Positions 26,369 to 35,824 of a DNA stretch of 64,000 bases are shown one piece after another. The stretch comes from Cognatundibacterium rivi. Lineage in GTDB: Bacteria > Pseudomonadota > Gammaproteobacteria > Burkholderiales > Burkholderiaceae_D. The stretch is taken from positions 62,001-126,000 of the forward strand of contig NZ_JAGSPK010000004.1 of the NCBI RefSeq assembly GCF_018139565.1, read 5' to 3'. Below the pieces are notes generated by a model. It saw only the letters and a program-made list of their open reading frames with translations, did no database searches and was not told the origin of the DNA. Both the position numbers and the translations under genes were made by a program. Each line of letters opens with the position of its first letter. Positions within the stretch are counted from its first letter, which is position 1.

Positions 26369-27424
26369 ATGACGCAATCAGTTTCACCACCAACGCCGCG
26401 ATTACTGGTAATCGCTCCGAACTGGATAGGTGATGCAGTAATGGCGCAGCCATTGTTGCAACTACTCCGGCAGCAATATCCTCAGCATGCAATCGATGTG
26501 TTAGCACCGACGTGGGTGGCACCGGTTCTGCGGGCGATGACTGAGGTTGACACCATATTGGAGACGCCGTTTAAACATGGCGCATTGCAATTACGTGAGC
26601 GATGGCGTTTTGCCCGCTTACTGTGCAGGCGTGGCTATGATGCGGCCTATGTTCTACCAAATACCTTGAAATTTGCATTGCTGCCCTGGATGGCAGGAAT
26701 AAAAAAGCGTGTTGGCTATAAAGGCGAAAGCCGCTATGGTCTGATCAATGTGATGCACTTTGACGATAAAGCGCAGCCCCGTCCTATGGTGACGTTTTAT
26801 GCGGCACTGGCTTTTGCGCCGTCACCGCAGGCACCGTTGAACTTGCCCAGACCAATGCTGACAGTCAGTGCCGCGCAACGCGCCGCGGCCTTACAAAAGG
26901 TCGGTTTATCCGACGAGAATCCTGTCATTTGCTTCGCCCCCGGTGCGGAATTCGGTTCCGCAAAACGATGGCCGGCCAGCCATTTTGCGACGCTGGCGAC
27001 ATTAGTGCTTGCCAGTTATCCGCAAGCGCAAGTCGTGTTATTGGGTTCGCCGAAGGATGCATCGGTCTGTGATGAGATCGTGGCAGCTTGTCCACAAGTG
27101 CATCACCTGGCAGGAAAAACCTGTCTGGATGATGCGGTGGCGCTGATGTCAACGGCTGTCGCGATGGTCGGCAACGATTCGGGACTTTTACATATCGCCT
27201 CAGCACTGAATCGCCCGGCTCTGGCGATTTACGGGCCGACAGATCCCGATCATGCGCCGCCATTTTCAGATATTGCGCATTCGTTTTCTTTGCGTCTCAA
27301 ATGTGCCCCGTGCAAGCAGCGTGAATGCCCGCTGGGGCATCATGATTGCATGCAGAAGTTAAACCCTGATCTGGTATGGCCGCATTTACAGTCGATTATG
27401 AAGGCGGCCTTAGGTGGTGTTTAA
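26369..27424 (+). CDS. waaF: ADP-heptose:LPS heptosyltransferase II
   Basis: This 351-residue GT9-family glycosyltransferase adds the second L-glycero-D-manno-heptose to the inner core of LPS on the cytoplasmic face. Diagnostic text includes APNWIGDAVMAQPLLQLL at about residues 15-32, CFAPGAEFGSAKRWPA near 190, and MVGNDSGLLHIASAL plus AIYGPTDPDHAPP near 270-300, which belong to the ADP-heptose site. Length matches E. coli WaaF (348). It follows msbA by 148 bp and precedes a Crp/Fnr regulator by 13 bp. I see no waaC in the window. Confidence 0.94.
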   Translation: MTQSVSPPTPRLLVIAPNWIGDAVMAQPLLQLLRQQYPQHAIDVLAPTWVAPVLRAMTEVDTILETPFKHGALQLRERWRFARLLCRRGYDAAYVLPNTLKFALLPWMAGIKKRVGYKGESRYGLINVMHFDDKAQPRPMVTFYAALAFAPSPQAPLNLPRPMLTVSAAQRAAALQKVGLSDENPVICFAPGAEFGSAKRWPASHFATLATLVLASYPQAQVVLLGSPKDASVCDEIVAACPQVHHLAGKTCLDDAVALMSTAVAMVGNDSGLLHIASALNRPALAIYGPTDPDHAPPFSDIAHSFSLRLKCAPCKQRECPLGHHDCMQKLNPDLVWPHLQSIMKAALGGV

Positions 27425-27437
27425 GGAATCGGGCGAG

Positions 27438-28010
27438 ATGAAGCAAATCAGGGACTTACTCGAACGTGCCGCTGGCAAGCCTTTGCCGGATTGGGATCTG
27501 TTACGTGCTTCGTATCAGTTACGTCAGTTCAGCAAAGGTGAAAATATCTTCGGTGCCGGAGAGTGGCAACCTTATGTGTATGTTGTCCGCTCCGGTATTG
27601 TGAAGCTGACCTATCTCAGCGAAGGTGGCCAGGAGTGGATAAAGTCGTTTATCGGCGAGGCGGATTTTTTTGCCTGCCCGAATGTGTTGCTGGCTGGTTT
27701 GCGTACCGATTACTTTGCGACTGCAGTTGAACAATGCGAGATCGAGCAGGTTGATTATTCGGAAATCAATAAGCTGATCGCCCTGCATCCGGACTGGCAG
27801 CGGGCGATACGTCAGTTACTGGAATGGCACATCGTGCGTAAGGAGCAGCGCGAGCGTGAACTTTTGACGATGGCTCCGGAAGAGCGTTATCAGTCATTTT
27901 TAAAAAACTATCCTGCGATTGCATCCCGCATACAGTTGCGCGATGTCGCTCATTATCTGGGGGTGACGCCGGAAGCCTTGAGCCGTATCCGTAAGCGTAT
28001 CCAAACCTGA
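27438..28010 (+). CDS. Crp/Fnr-family transcriptional regulator
   Basis: The ATG at 27438 gives 190 residues; an upstream GTG at 27414 would overlap waaF. An N-terminal cyclic-nucleotide-binding-type beta-barrel (KGENIFGAGEWQPYVYVVRSGIVKL, GEADFFACPNVLL) is joined by a long helix to a short C-terminal helix-turn-helix (LRDVAHYLGVTPEALSRIRKR). There is no N-terminal Cys cluster, so it is not an FNR oxygen sensor. The PRTAAR-type cAMP-binding phosphate cassette is not evident, so the effector is uncertain. With only a 13-bp gap after waaF it may be cotranscribed with LPS genes. The HTH ends almost at the C-terminus, as in many members of this subgroup. Confidence 0.85.
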   Translation: MKQIRDLLERAAGKPLPDWDLLRASYQLRQFSKGENIFGAGEWQPYVYVVRSGIVKLTYLSEGGQEWIKSFIGEADFFACPNVLLAGLRTDYFATAVEQCEIEQVDYSEINKLIALHPDWQRAIRQLLEWHIVRKEQRERELLTMAPEERYQSFLKNYPAIASRIQLRDVAHYLGVTPEALSRIRKRIQT

Positions 28011-28113
28011 TCGGATGTAGCTGGATATATGGATTGCCGCTAACAGCGTTTGCGTGGCAATGAATTCCCGCACTGCCGTGCTTGTTTGAATTAAATTGAA
28101 GAGAAAGGGCATT

Positions 28114-29073
28114 ATGGCCGGAGGAAGTTTACTCGCGCTGTTTGATGATATTGCGACAGTGCTGGACGATGTGGCGGCGATGACTAAAATTGCCGCAAAA
28201 AAAACCACTGGCGTTTTGGGGGATGATCTTGCCTTGAATGCCGAGCAGGTGGCTGGTGTCCGCGCGAACCGGGAATTGCCGGTGGTATGGGCTGTTGCAC
28301 TTGGCTCTATGAAAAATAAAGTGATACTGGTGCCGCTGGCGTTATTGCTGAATGCGCTCGCCCCTTGGGCGGTGACACCTTTGTTAATGCTGGGTGGTGC
28401 GTATTTATGTTTCGAAGGATTTGAAAAGCTGGCGCATAAGTATCTGCACAGTGTAGAAGAAGTCAGCAGCGAGCATGAGCAGTTATTAGCAGCCGTCGCT
28501 CATGATGATGCAAGCATCATGGTGTTTGAAAAAGAAAAAATCAAAGGCGCAGTCCGCACGGATTTTGTTCTGAGCGCCGAAATTATCATCATTACTCTGG
28601 GAACCGTGGCGTCTGCCCCGTTTACCTCGCAAGTGACCGTATTAGCGATGATTGCGGTGATCATGACGATCGGTGTTTATGGTCTGGTCGCAGCGATAGT
28701 GAAACTGGACGATGTTGGCTTATATCTGAAGCGCAGAAATGCAACGGGCATCGTGCGGAGTTTGTTGCAAGTGACTGGTAACGGCTTGCTGGCATTTGCG
28801 CCACGGCTGATGAAATCTTTGACGGTGATTGGCACTATCGCCATGTTCATGGTCGGTGGCGGCATACTCACGCATGGTATTCACGTGATGCATGATCTGA
28901 TACAGAATGTCGCGCAAGCAGGCGCAGATTTACCGCTGGTGGGTGGTGTGTTGGCCGCCGTTGTTCCTTCGGTGCTGGATATGCTGTTTGGTGTTGTTGC
29001 CGGTGCGCTTGTTTTGGTGGTTGTGAATGTGGCTGAGAAGCTCAGGCATTTGTTCAGACGTAATGCCGCATAA
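28114..29073 (+). CDS. yedI: DUF808 inner-membrane protein (YedI-like)
   Basis: The ATG at 28114 is preceded by GAAGAGAAAGGG and gives a protein starting AGGSLLALFDDIATVLDD, which is the conserved DUF808 N-terminus. It has 319 residues with about seven membrane helices. Other family text is DDLALNAEQV, REL-PVVWAVALGSMKNK, and GAYLCFEGFEKLAHKYLH near residues 95-115. E. coli YedI is about the same length and its function is unknown. It is followed by a good terminator and is convergent with phaC. It may follow the Crp/Fnr gene in one transcript (103-bp gap). Confidence 0.88.
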   Translation: MAGGSLLALFDDIATVLDDVAAMTKIAAKKTTGVLGDDLALNAEQVAGVRANRELPVVWAVALGSMKNKVILVPLALLLNALAPWAVTPLLMLGGAYLCFEGFEKLAHKYLHSVEEVSSEHEQLLAAVAHDDASIMVFEKEKIKGAVRTDFVLSAEIIIITLGTVASAPFTSQVTVLAMIAVIMTIGVYGLVAAIVKLDDVGLYLKRRNATGIVRSLLQVTGNGLLAFAPRLMKSLTVIGTIAMFMVGGGILTHGIHVMHDLIQNVAQAGADLPLVGGVLAAVVPSVLDMLFGVVAGALVLVVVNVAEKLRHLFRRNAA

Positions 29074-29112
29074 AAATGACGGCTGCATACGCATAATTGC
29101 GCTCGTTGATCG

Positions 29113-29147
29113 AAAAAAAGAGGCAGGTTTTACCAGCCTCTTTTTTT
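29113..29147. terminator. bidirectional intrinsic terminator between the DUF808 gene and phaC
   Basis: The stem AGAGGCAGG / CCAGCCTCT (one mismatch) is flanked by A7 on the left and T7 on the right, so it can end transcription from both sides. It sits in the 107-bp gap between the convergent genes. Confidence 0.85.
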
Positions 29148-29180
29148 ATTGGGAGTTATCTGACGGTGACACCAACGATT

Positions 29181-31046
29181 TCAGGTTTCAAATATGTATT
29201 GTCCCGGTGCCGCGCCCAGATCTGCATCATGGCGTGGCTGCAGGGCTTTGATCTGCGTTGCCGATGAATGTCTGGTCAGCCATTGCTGCCAGTAAGTCCA
29301 CCACGAGCCTTGCTCTGTTTTGGCTTCCGTCAGCCAGACATCCGGATCTTCATAGCTGGCGCCATGTCCTTTGCTTGGCATAAACTGGTAGCTGCGATGA
29401 GCATGACCCGGCTCTGAAACAATGCCCGCATTATGGCCACCCGAGGCCAGTACAAAGTCGATGCTGGTATCCGTCAGTACGTGAATTTTGTAAACAGAGC
29501 GCCAGGGTGAAACATGGTCTTTCACGGTTCCCACGACAAACATCGGTATTTGTATGTCTTTCAGTGCGACAGCATGCTGGTGTACTTCGTAATGGCCTTT
29601 CGCCAGATCATTATGCAGGAACAGATGTTTTAAATATTCGCTGTGCATGCGATAGGGCATACGGGTTGTATCCGCATTCCATGACATCAGATCATTCGGC
29701 TTATTGCGCAGCCCTAACTGATAGTCACGCATAATTTTTGACCAGATCAGATCGCGGGAATTGAGTAACTGGAACGAACCTGCCATTTGTTTGCCATCGA
29801 GATAGCCTTGTTTCCACATCAGAGCGTCCAGCATGGCTAACTGGCTTTCATCGATAAATAATCCGAGTTCGCCTGGTTCGCTGAAATCGGTCTGGGCAGC
29901 GAGCAAAGTAATGCTATTGACCATAGCGGCGAGCGGTTTTTCGCCATGAATTTTTTGCCCAGCCAGAGCGGCAGCTCCGATCGCCAGCAAGGTGCCACCG
30001 AGACAGTAGCCGACAGCGTGCAAGGGCTTTTTGCAAATGCTGTGAACTTCTTTTAATGCCGCAAATAAGCCGCTGTCGAGATAATCATCCATACCAAGAT
30101 CGCGATCTTCACGACCCGGGTTACGCCAGGAAATCATGAATACGGTGTGACCCTGCTCAACCAGAAAGCGCACCATGGAATTATGTGGCGACAGATCCAG
30201 AATGTAGTATTTCATGATCCACGAGGGAACTATGAAAATAGGTTCTGCATAAACCTTTGGCGTCTGCGGAGAATACTGAATCAGTTCAATCAGGTGATTG
30301 CGGAAAACGACTTTGCCCGGTGTGACGGCGACGTCCCGTCCTGGTTTGAACGGAGCTTGTTCTTCATCGTTTTCTTTATCTTCATTCGTCGGCAGACTGA
30401 CGCCAACGTCTTCCAGCCAGTGCGTGAATCCAGTCAGGATATTTTTACCACCGCTTTGCTGCGTTGCTTCCAGGACTTCCGGATTAATCCAGGGAATATT
30501 TGACGGGGAACTCATATCCAATAGCTGTCTGGCCATGAAGTTGACGACATCTTCATGATGCGCAGTGACGCCACGTATGCCGGTAGTCGCGGTATTCCAA
30601 AAATCCTGCGTTTGCAGAAAGGCTTTCGACATTGCGTTAAATGGCCACTGCGCCCAGCCGCTGTGGGAAAAGCGTGTGTCCGATGTACTGGCCGGGACGC
30701 TGTACTTTATCGCCTCTGCCGTGTTTGTTGCCGGTGTTGCTGTGTTAGAGCTGAGTGTTGCTGCACGCATAAAAGCAGGCCATTCGGCTGCTTGTTTTTG
30801 CAGCAGTCCAACCAGTTCAATTTGCTTGCCCGGCGTGGTCGCCAGATGCATCGCCCAGTCCGCCCACGCCAGATTGACACTGGCCGGCGAAATCCCGCCT
30901 GTCAGTTTCGCGATGTGATTTTGCAGCGCCATATCCATAGGATTAACAGGGGCTTCTTCTCCGGTCAGATAACAAATCTGGTCGTGATGTTCCTTATTTG
31001 CAGGCAGGGATGTTATCGTATCCTGATGGGGCTTATTTGTACTCAT
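29181..31046 (-). CDS. phaC: class I polyhydroxyalkanoate synthase
   Basis: This 621-residue enzyme polymerises (R)-3-hydroxyacyl-CoA into PHA on the granule surface. The lipase-like box is GYCLGG with the nucleophile Cys348. The catalytic Asp and His lie in VVGTVKDHVSPW and ASGGHNAG. The N-terminal PhaC_N domain is present, and length matches class I enzymes (about 590-620). No phaA, phaB, phaR or phasin gene is beside it, so this may be a second synthase gene apart from a main pha operon. It is divergent from a TolC/ABC exporter operon; a 20-bp palindrome lies in the shared upstream region. Confidence 0.95.
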   Translation of the reverse strand: MSTNKPHQDTITSLPANKEHHDQICYLTGEEAPVNPMDMALQNHIAKLTGGISPASVNLAWADWAMHLATTPGKQIELVGLLQKQAAEWPAFMRAATLSSNTATPATNTAEAIKYSVPASTSDTRFSHSGWAQWPFNAMSKAFLQTQDFWNTATTGIRGVTAHHEDVVNFMARQLLDMSSPSNIPWINPEVLEATQQSGGKNILTGFTHWLEDVGVSLPTNEDKENDEEQAPFKPGRDVAVTPGKVVFRNHLIELIQYSPQTPKVYAEPIFIVPSWIMKYYILDLSPHNSMVRFLVEQGHTVFMISWRNPGREDRDLGMDDYLDSGLFAALKEVHSICKKPLHAVGYCLGGTLLAIGAAALAGQKIHGEKPLAAMVNSITLLAAQTDFSEPGELGLFIDESQLAMLDALMWKQGYLDGKQMAGSFQLLNSRDLIWSKIMRDYQLGLRNKPNDLMSWNADTTRMPYRMHSEYLKHLFLHNDLAKGHYEVHQHAVALKDIQIPMFVVGTVKDHVSPWRSVYKIHVLTDTSIDFVLASGGHNAGIVSEPGHAHRSYQFMPSKGHGASYEDPDVWLTEAKTEQGSWWTYWQQWLTRHSSATQIKALQPRHDADLGAAPGQYIFET

Positions 31047-31097
31047 CTGACTTTCCTTTAGCGGTAGTTCCGATTGTCACAAACTTCAAAAGGGGGT

Positions 31098-31117
31098 GAA
31101 TTGATGCGAATCAATTC
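31098..31117. promoter_or_regulatory. perfect 8+4+8 palindrome, candidate operator
   Basis: GAATTGAT-GCGA-ATCAATTC is a perfect dyad located 52 bp upstream of the phaC start and 36 bp upstream of the first possible start of the TolC-type gene. Its place between divergent promoters and its dimensions are typical for a dimeric regulator site. No regulator gene is adjacent. Confidence 0.55.
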
Positions 31118-31152
31118 GATTGTGCACCTTTATCAATACACTGCGATGACTA

Positions 31153-32565
31153 ATGTCTGGTGCTAATATGAAAAACTCTGTTTTCAATCTTCATCGACTG
31201 CCATTATGCACTTGCCTGCTGAAACAAGGCGACGTGAAAAAAAACAGTCACCCTCGAAAAATCCTATGGTTACCCGTCAGTTTGTTTTGCCTGCACTTGT
31301 TGACTCTGAGTGGCACGGTATATGCCGCAGAATCGCTGGAACAGGCATGGGATATTGCTCTCAAGCGTGATCACGTGCTGGCCTCTGCGCAATACAAAGA
31401 GCAGGCGGCACAGCATCAACTCAGCTCTGCGCAGGCGAATTACTTGCCTAAACTCGCTGTCGAGGCGGGTTATTTAAGAACAGAGTCGGAGCCTGCTGCC
31501 AAGATTAATATTCCTGCTTTGCCTATGCTGAAAGGTGCCAGTCTGCCGTTTGCGCAAGATTCGGCCTATTTTGGTGGGGTGACAGTGTCCGCACCGCTGT
31601 ACACCAGTGGGAAAATTTCATCCGCGGTGGCTGCCGCACAGGCGCAGGCCGACGCCAGCGAAGCCCGTACCAAGCTGACCCGCAGCGAATTAAAACTGGC
31701 AATCGCGCAGTCGTATATCGCTGTGCTGCGGGCTGAACACGCGAACGAGGTTGCGAAAAGCCATATCGGCGCGGTGAGCAAACATGTCAGTGATGTGCAG
31801 GAATTGTTCCAGCAAGGCTACGTGGCAAAACATGACTTACTGGCTTCTCAGGTTGCGCTTGCAAATGCGCAGCAACTCGGCTTGCAGGCAGCGAATGCGC
31901 TGGAACTGTCGCGTGCCGCTTACAACCGCTGGATGGGGCGTCCATACGATCAGGCGGTGGAGTTGGTCGATATAGGTCAGGCAGGTCAGACACCGGCTGA
32001 AAGTGATCTGAATACCTTATTGCAGACCGCAAATATGCAGCGTAAAGAATTGCAGGAACTGACGATGCAAAGTACCGCTTTGCAAAATCAGGCTGCCAGT
32101 GTACGTGCCGGGCATTTGCCGCAAATCGGTGTCAGTGCTGGTTATAGCAAACTGGAAAATCGCTATCTGGCCGAAGATAAAGCCTGGTGGGTAGGTGTCG
32201 TGATGAAATGGGAACTGTTTGACGGCGGGCTGATCCGGAATCAGGCATCACAACTCGCGGTCAATGCACAGGCCGTGCGCGAAGCAGAACTCGATGTCCG
32301 GGAAAAGATAGCCTTGCAGGTGCGCCAATCCTGGTTATCGCAGCAAGAGGCGAACGCCCGCATGCAACTGGTGTCAAAAGCCGTTGAACAGGCCGATGAA
32401 ACCTTATTGTTGGCGCGGGAACGTTATCGCTCCGGCCTTGCGCCGAACAGTGATGTGCTGGATGCTGAAACGCGTCGTTTGCAAGCATACTCGAACCGGG
32501 ATAATGCCTTGTACGACAGAGCCTTTGCGCGTCTGCAATTGCAGCATGCCGCCGGACAGCTTTGA
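31153..32565 (+). CDS. TolC-family outer-membrane efflux channel
   Basis: This is a 470-residue protein; a start at 31168 (MKNSVFN) is also possible. A hydrophobic export signal at about 36-57 ends TVYA before AESLEQAW. The rest is two repeated OEP units rich in long helices, with RAEHANEVAKSHIGAVSKHV and ARERYRSGLAPNSDVLDAETRR in equivalent places, which form the alpha-barrel tunnel. It should give an outer-membrane exit for the ABC exporter encoded just downstream. E. coli ybhGFSR lacks its own TolC gene, so the dedicated channel is a local addition. Confidence 0.92.
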   Translation: MSGANMKNSVFNLHRLPLCTCLLKQGDVKKNSHPRKILWLPVSLFCLHLLTLSGTVYAAESLEQAWDIALKRDHVLASAQYKEQAAQHQLSSAQANYLPKLAVEAGYLRTESEPAAKINIPALPMLKGASLPFAQDSAYFGGVTVSAPLYTSGKISSAVAAAQAQADASEARTKLTRSELKLAIAQSYIAVLRAEHANEVAKSHIGAVSKHVSDVQELFQQGYVAKHDLLASQVALANAQQLGLQAANALELSRAAYNRWMGRPYDQAVELVDIGQAGQTPAESDLNTLLQTANMQRKELQELTMQSTALQNQAASVRAGHLPQIGVSAGYSKLENRYLAEDKAWWVGVVMKWELFDGGLIRNQASQLAVNAQAVREAELDVREKIALQVRQSWLSQQEANARMQLVSKAVEQADETLLLARERYRSGLAPNSDVLDAETRRLQAYSNRDNALYDRAFARLQLQHAAGQL

Positions 32566-32684
32566 TATGAGCGCACATCAGTCAGCATTCATTCAGCACC
32601 TGATCGCGGGCAGTTGCCGCGCACTACAAGCGTACGCTGGCTCGTCTCTGCCTAGCGTCCCCCTTTATCAATGTGAGAATACAG

Positions 32685-33797
32685 ATGGAAAAAAATCGTA
32701 AGTTTATCGGCCCTGCATTGTTGGGCGTTGCCGCCATCGTGATTGGCGTTGGATTTTTTTATTATCTTGCCAGCAGCCGTAAATTACCCGAAGGACTGAT
32801 CGCCGCCAGCGGCCGCATTGAAGGTGATCGTATCGTCGCTGCCGCCAAGTACCCCGGCCGCATCAGTAAAATATTCGCCAGAGAAGGTGACACCGTGGCG
32901 GCTGGTACGGTGGTCGCGCAACTGGAAGATACCAGTTTTCAGGCGAAGGCTGAGCAGGCAAAACAGGCGCTGAATGCGACTGATGCACAACTGAAAGCAG
33001 CACAAGCGAATTTAGATATTGCACAACGGGAAGTGCCGATGGGCGTCAGTGTTGCTGATGCCGGCGTCAGTCAGGCGCAGGCGACGCTCGCTAAGGCCAG
33101 CGCGGTTGAACAGCAGGCGCGGCGCGATGCGCAGAGACACAAAGAATTGTTTGAGCGCGGTGTCATCGAACGTCACCGCTATGAACAGGCTGATCTCGCA
33201 TGGCAGGTTGCGCAATCGGATGTGAAAGCGGCTCAGGAAGCAGTGAAGCGCGCGCAACAAGGTTTATCTCAGGCCGGGCTGGGAACAGATAAAGTCAAAG
33301 CCAGACAACAGGAAGTGGAAGCCTTACGGGCGCAACGCGACAGAGCGGCCGCCGCTGTAATGGAAGCCGATTCTGTGCTCGGCGATCTGGTGATCAAGTC
33401 ACCGGCAAGCGGCATCGTCCTGACGCGTCTGCGGGAGCCGGGAGAAGTGGTGTTACCAGGCGGCGCGGTTGTGGAAATGGTGAATCTGGATCAGCTGCAT
33501 TTAAAAGTTTATGTGCCTGAATCAAAAATCGGTCAGTTGCGTCTGGGATTACCAGTACGTATCTACACGGATGCGCAACCCGATCAGTTTTATGAGGCGA
33601 CCGTCAGTTATATTTCTTCCCGCGCTGAGTTCACTCCTAAAGAAGTGCAGACGACGGATGAGCGCGTGAAACTGGTGTATGCGGTCAAACTGGCGATTGC
33701 AAAAAATCCCGATCATAAGCTGATGCCAGGTATTCCAGCCGATGCAGTTATACGTTGGAAAGAGAATGTCACCTGGCAAAAGCCACGCTGGAAATGA
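32685..33797 (+). CDS. ybhG: HlyD-family periplasmic adaptor (YbhG-like)
   Basis: I chose the ATG at 32685 (370 residues); the GTG at 32673 adds four residues. An N-terminal membrane anchor (about 8-27) is followed by half-lipoyl text (LIAASGRIEGDRIVAAAKYPGRI and KIFAREGDTVAAGTVVAQLED), a long coiled-coil hairpin rich in Ala/Gln/Glu (about 85-215), and a beta-barrel (VIKSPASGIVLTRLREPGEVV, LHLKVYVPESKIGQLRLG). It should link the inner-membrane ABC permeases to the TolC-type channel. The stop codon overlaps the next gene's ATG. Confidence 0.9.
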   Translation: MEKNRKFIGPALLGVAAIVIGVGFFYYLASSRKLPEGLIAASGRIEGDRIVAAAKYPGRISKIFAREGDTVAAGTVVAQLEDTSFQAKAEQAKQALNATDAQLKAAQANLDIAQREVPMGVSVADAGVSQAQATLAKASAVEQQARRDAQRHKELFERGVIERHRYEQADLAWQVAQSDVKAAQEAVKRAQQGLSQAGLGTDKVKARQQEVEALRAQRDRAAAAVMEADSVLGDLVIKSPASGIVLTRLREPGEVVLPGGAVVEMVNLDQLHLKVYVPESKIGQLRLGLPVRIYTDAQPDQFYEATVSYISSRAEFTPKEVQTTDERVKLVYAVKLAIAKNPDHKLMPGIPADAVIRWKENVTWQKPRWK

Positions 33798-35824
33798 ACT
33801 TGTCTGTGGTCATGAAACCTGATCAGCAGCCAGACGCGGATAGCGTTGCTGCACCATCTGCATCGTCCGCACCGGTGGTGGATGCGCGCGCACTCACTAA
33901 ACGCTATGGCGATACCGTTGCCATGGATGGCATCAGTCTGCAGGTGCAGGCCGGTGAAATTTACGGTCTGATCGGGCCGGATGGTGCGGGTAAAAGTAGT
34001 TTGCTCAAAGCCGTGGCCGGTGTGCTTGCCCATGACGGCGGCGACTTACGGGTATTCGGCTGCCTGATCAATTCTGAAAAATCCAGCGAACAGATTAAAG
34101 ACCGCATCGGTCTGATGCCGCAAGGGCTGGGGCAGAATTTATATGGTGATTTATCGGTAGAAGAAAATATCGATTACTTTGGTGGTTTACGTCTGCTGAC
34201 CCGTGAAGAGCTGCGTACACGCAAGGAAGCATTGTTACGCAGCACCCGGCTTGAGCGTTTCCGTGACCGTCCGATGAAGAATCTTTCCGGTGGCATGAAA
34301 CAAAAGCTGGGTCTGGTCTGTACCCTGATCCACGAGCCGAAACTGGTTATTCTGGATGAGCCAACGACAGGGGTTGATCCGGTATCGCGACGTGAATTCT
34401 GGAGCATCCTCTCGCGCCTGCTGAAGGAAAAAGGAATAACCGCGCTGGTATCAACGGCGTACATGGATGAGGCCAGTCGTTTTCATCGCGTCTCTTTGAT
34501 GCATGCCGGGAAAATTCTGGCGTCAGGAGAGCCGGAAAATATCAGAACGCTCGCGCAAGGCGCTATTGTCAGCAGTGTTTGTGCTGATGCCTCGCAGCAG
34601 GTGGATGCGGTACATCGTCTGACGCAGACGTTCCCGCAGCTTGAAGTGCTCGGGCAAGATATGCGAATTTTTGTCGATCAGCCAGATCCTGCGTCAGCAA
34701 AAGCGGAAGTCGTGTCTTGCCTGCAAGGCATAGCGCAACAGCGGACTGAGGTGCTTGAGCCCGAGCTGGAAGATGTGTTTATCGCCTTGCTGAGAAAAAA
34801 AGAGCTGGTCGGCAAAGATGAAAAAAGCAGCGCAGCACAACCCGCCGCGCAACGGCATCCTGATAATGGTCTGGCGATAGAAGCGGTGAACCTGTGCCGC
34901 ACGTTTGGTGAATTTAAAGCCGTTGATCAGGTCAGTTTTCAGGTGCCGCAAGGTGAGATATTTGGTTTGCTGGGCGCGAATGGCGCTGGAAAAAGTACCG
35001 TCATCAAAATGCTGACCGGAATACTGAGTCAGACCGATGGCAAAGGGCGGGTCGCCGGTGCCGACATGCGTACCGCAGGGCGCCAGATACGTGAACGTAT
35101 TGGTTACATGTCGCAGGCGTTTTCCCTGTATCTGGATTTATCTGTACTCGAAAACATACGCTTATATGCCGGCATCTATGGTCTGACCCGGCAACAAACA
35201 GCCGCGCGTATGGATTGGATACTCGACATGGCTGGTTTGCGCCCCTTCGGTAAAGCACTGGCGGCCAGCCTACCTATGGGTTTGCGGCAACGACTGGCGC
35301 TGGGATGCGCGCTGATACACCGGCCACAAGTGCTGTTTCTGGATGAGCCAACTTCGGGCGTCGATCCTATGGGGCGACGCGCATTCTGGGATGTGCTGTT
35401 CCGCCTCTCGCGGGAAGAGAACGTGACGATACTGGTGACCACGCATTACATGTCGGAAGCCGAACATTGCGATCATCTGGCGCTGATGTATGCCGGTCGT
35501 ATCGTCGCGGATGCTTCCCCTGATCAGTTAAAAGCCGATGTCGAAAAAGAGGCTGGCAAACTCTATGAAATTCAGACCGGCGATGCGCAGGCGGCTTTGG
35601 ATCGTTTGCAGGCTGCAGGTTATTCAAGTGCTGCTTTGTTTGGTTCGCGAGTCCATGTGTTGATGCCTGACGATGAGCAGGCTTTGCGTCAGATGACGGA
35701 AGTGATTGCAGATACCGGCGTGCTGAAAGTCGCACCGAAACGTCTGGCGATGGAAGACGTGTTCGTGCATATCGTGACGCGTCTTGAAGCCGAAGATGCG
35801 AAAGCCAGAGGAGAAAAACGATGA
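33794..35824 (+). CDS. ybhF: dual-ATPase ABC exporter subunit (YbhF-like)
   Basis: The ATG at 33794 overlaps the ybhG stop (ATGA) and gives 676 residues. Two ABC ATPase domains lie in tandem. The first has Walker A GPDGAGKSS (near 62), signature LSGGMKQKLGL and Walker B LVILDEPTTGVDP. The second has Walker A GANGAGKST (near 394), a degenerate signature LPMGLRQRLALG and Walker B VLFLDEPTSGVDP. This architecture and the gene order match E. coli YbhF, the ATPase of a multidrug/cation exporter. The first H-loop position reads STAYMDEA (Ala-Tyr in place of the usual Thr-His), whereas the second is TTHYMSEA, so the two sites probably differ in activity. Confidence 0.92.
   Translation: MNLSVVMKPDQQPDADSVAAPSASSAPVVDARALTKRYGDTVAMDGISLQVQAGEIYGLIGPDGAGKSSLLKAVAGVLAHDGGDLRVFGCLINSEKSSEQIKDRIGLMPQGLGQNLYGDLSVEENIDYFGGLRLLTREELRTRKEALLRSTRLERFRDRPMKNLSGGMKQKLGLVCTLIHEPKLVILDEPTTGVDPVSRREFWSILSRLLKEKGITALVSTAYMDEASRFHRVSLMHAGKILASGEPENIRTLAQGAIVSSVCADASQQVDAVHRLTQTFPQLEVLGQDMRIFVDQPDPASAKAEVVSCLQGIAQQRTEVLEPELEDVFIALLRKKELVGKDEKSSAAQPAAQRHPDNGLAIEAVNLCRTFGEFKAVDQVSFQVPQGEIFGLLGANGAGKSTVIKMLTGILSQTDGKGRVAGADMRTAGRQIRERIGYMSQAFSLYLDLSVLENIRLYAGIYGLTRQQTAARMDWILDMAGLRPFGKALAASLPMGLRQRLALGCALIHRPQVLFLDEPTSGVDPMGRRAFWDVLFRLSREENVTILVTTHYMSEAEHCDHLALMYAGRIVADASPDQLKADVEKEAGKLYEIQTGDAQAALDRLQAAGYSSAALFGSRVHVLMPDDEQALRQMTEVIADTGVLKVAPKRLAMEDVFVHIVTRLEAEDAKARGEKR

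Noticed and set aside
32567-32701. 44-codon frame between the TolC-type gene and ybhG
   Set aside because: It overlaps the ybhG start and has no ribosome binding site or recognisable feature.
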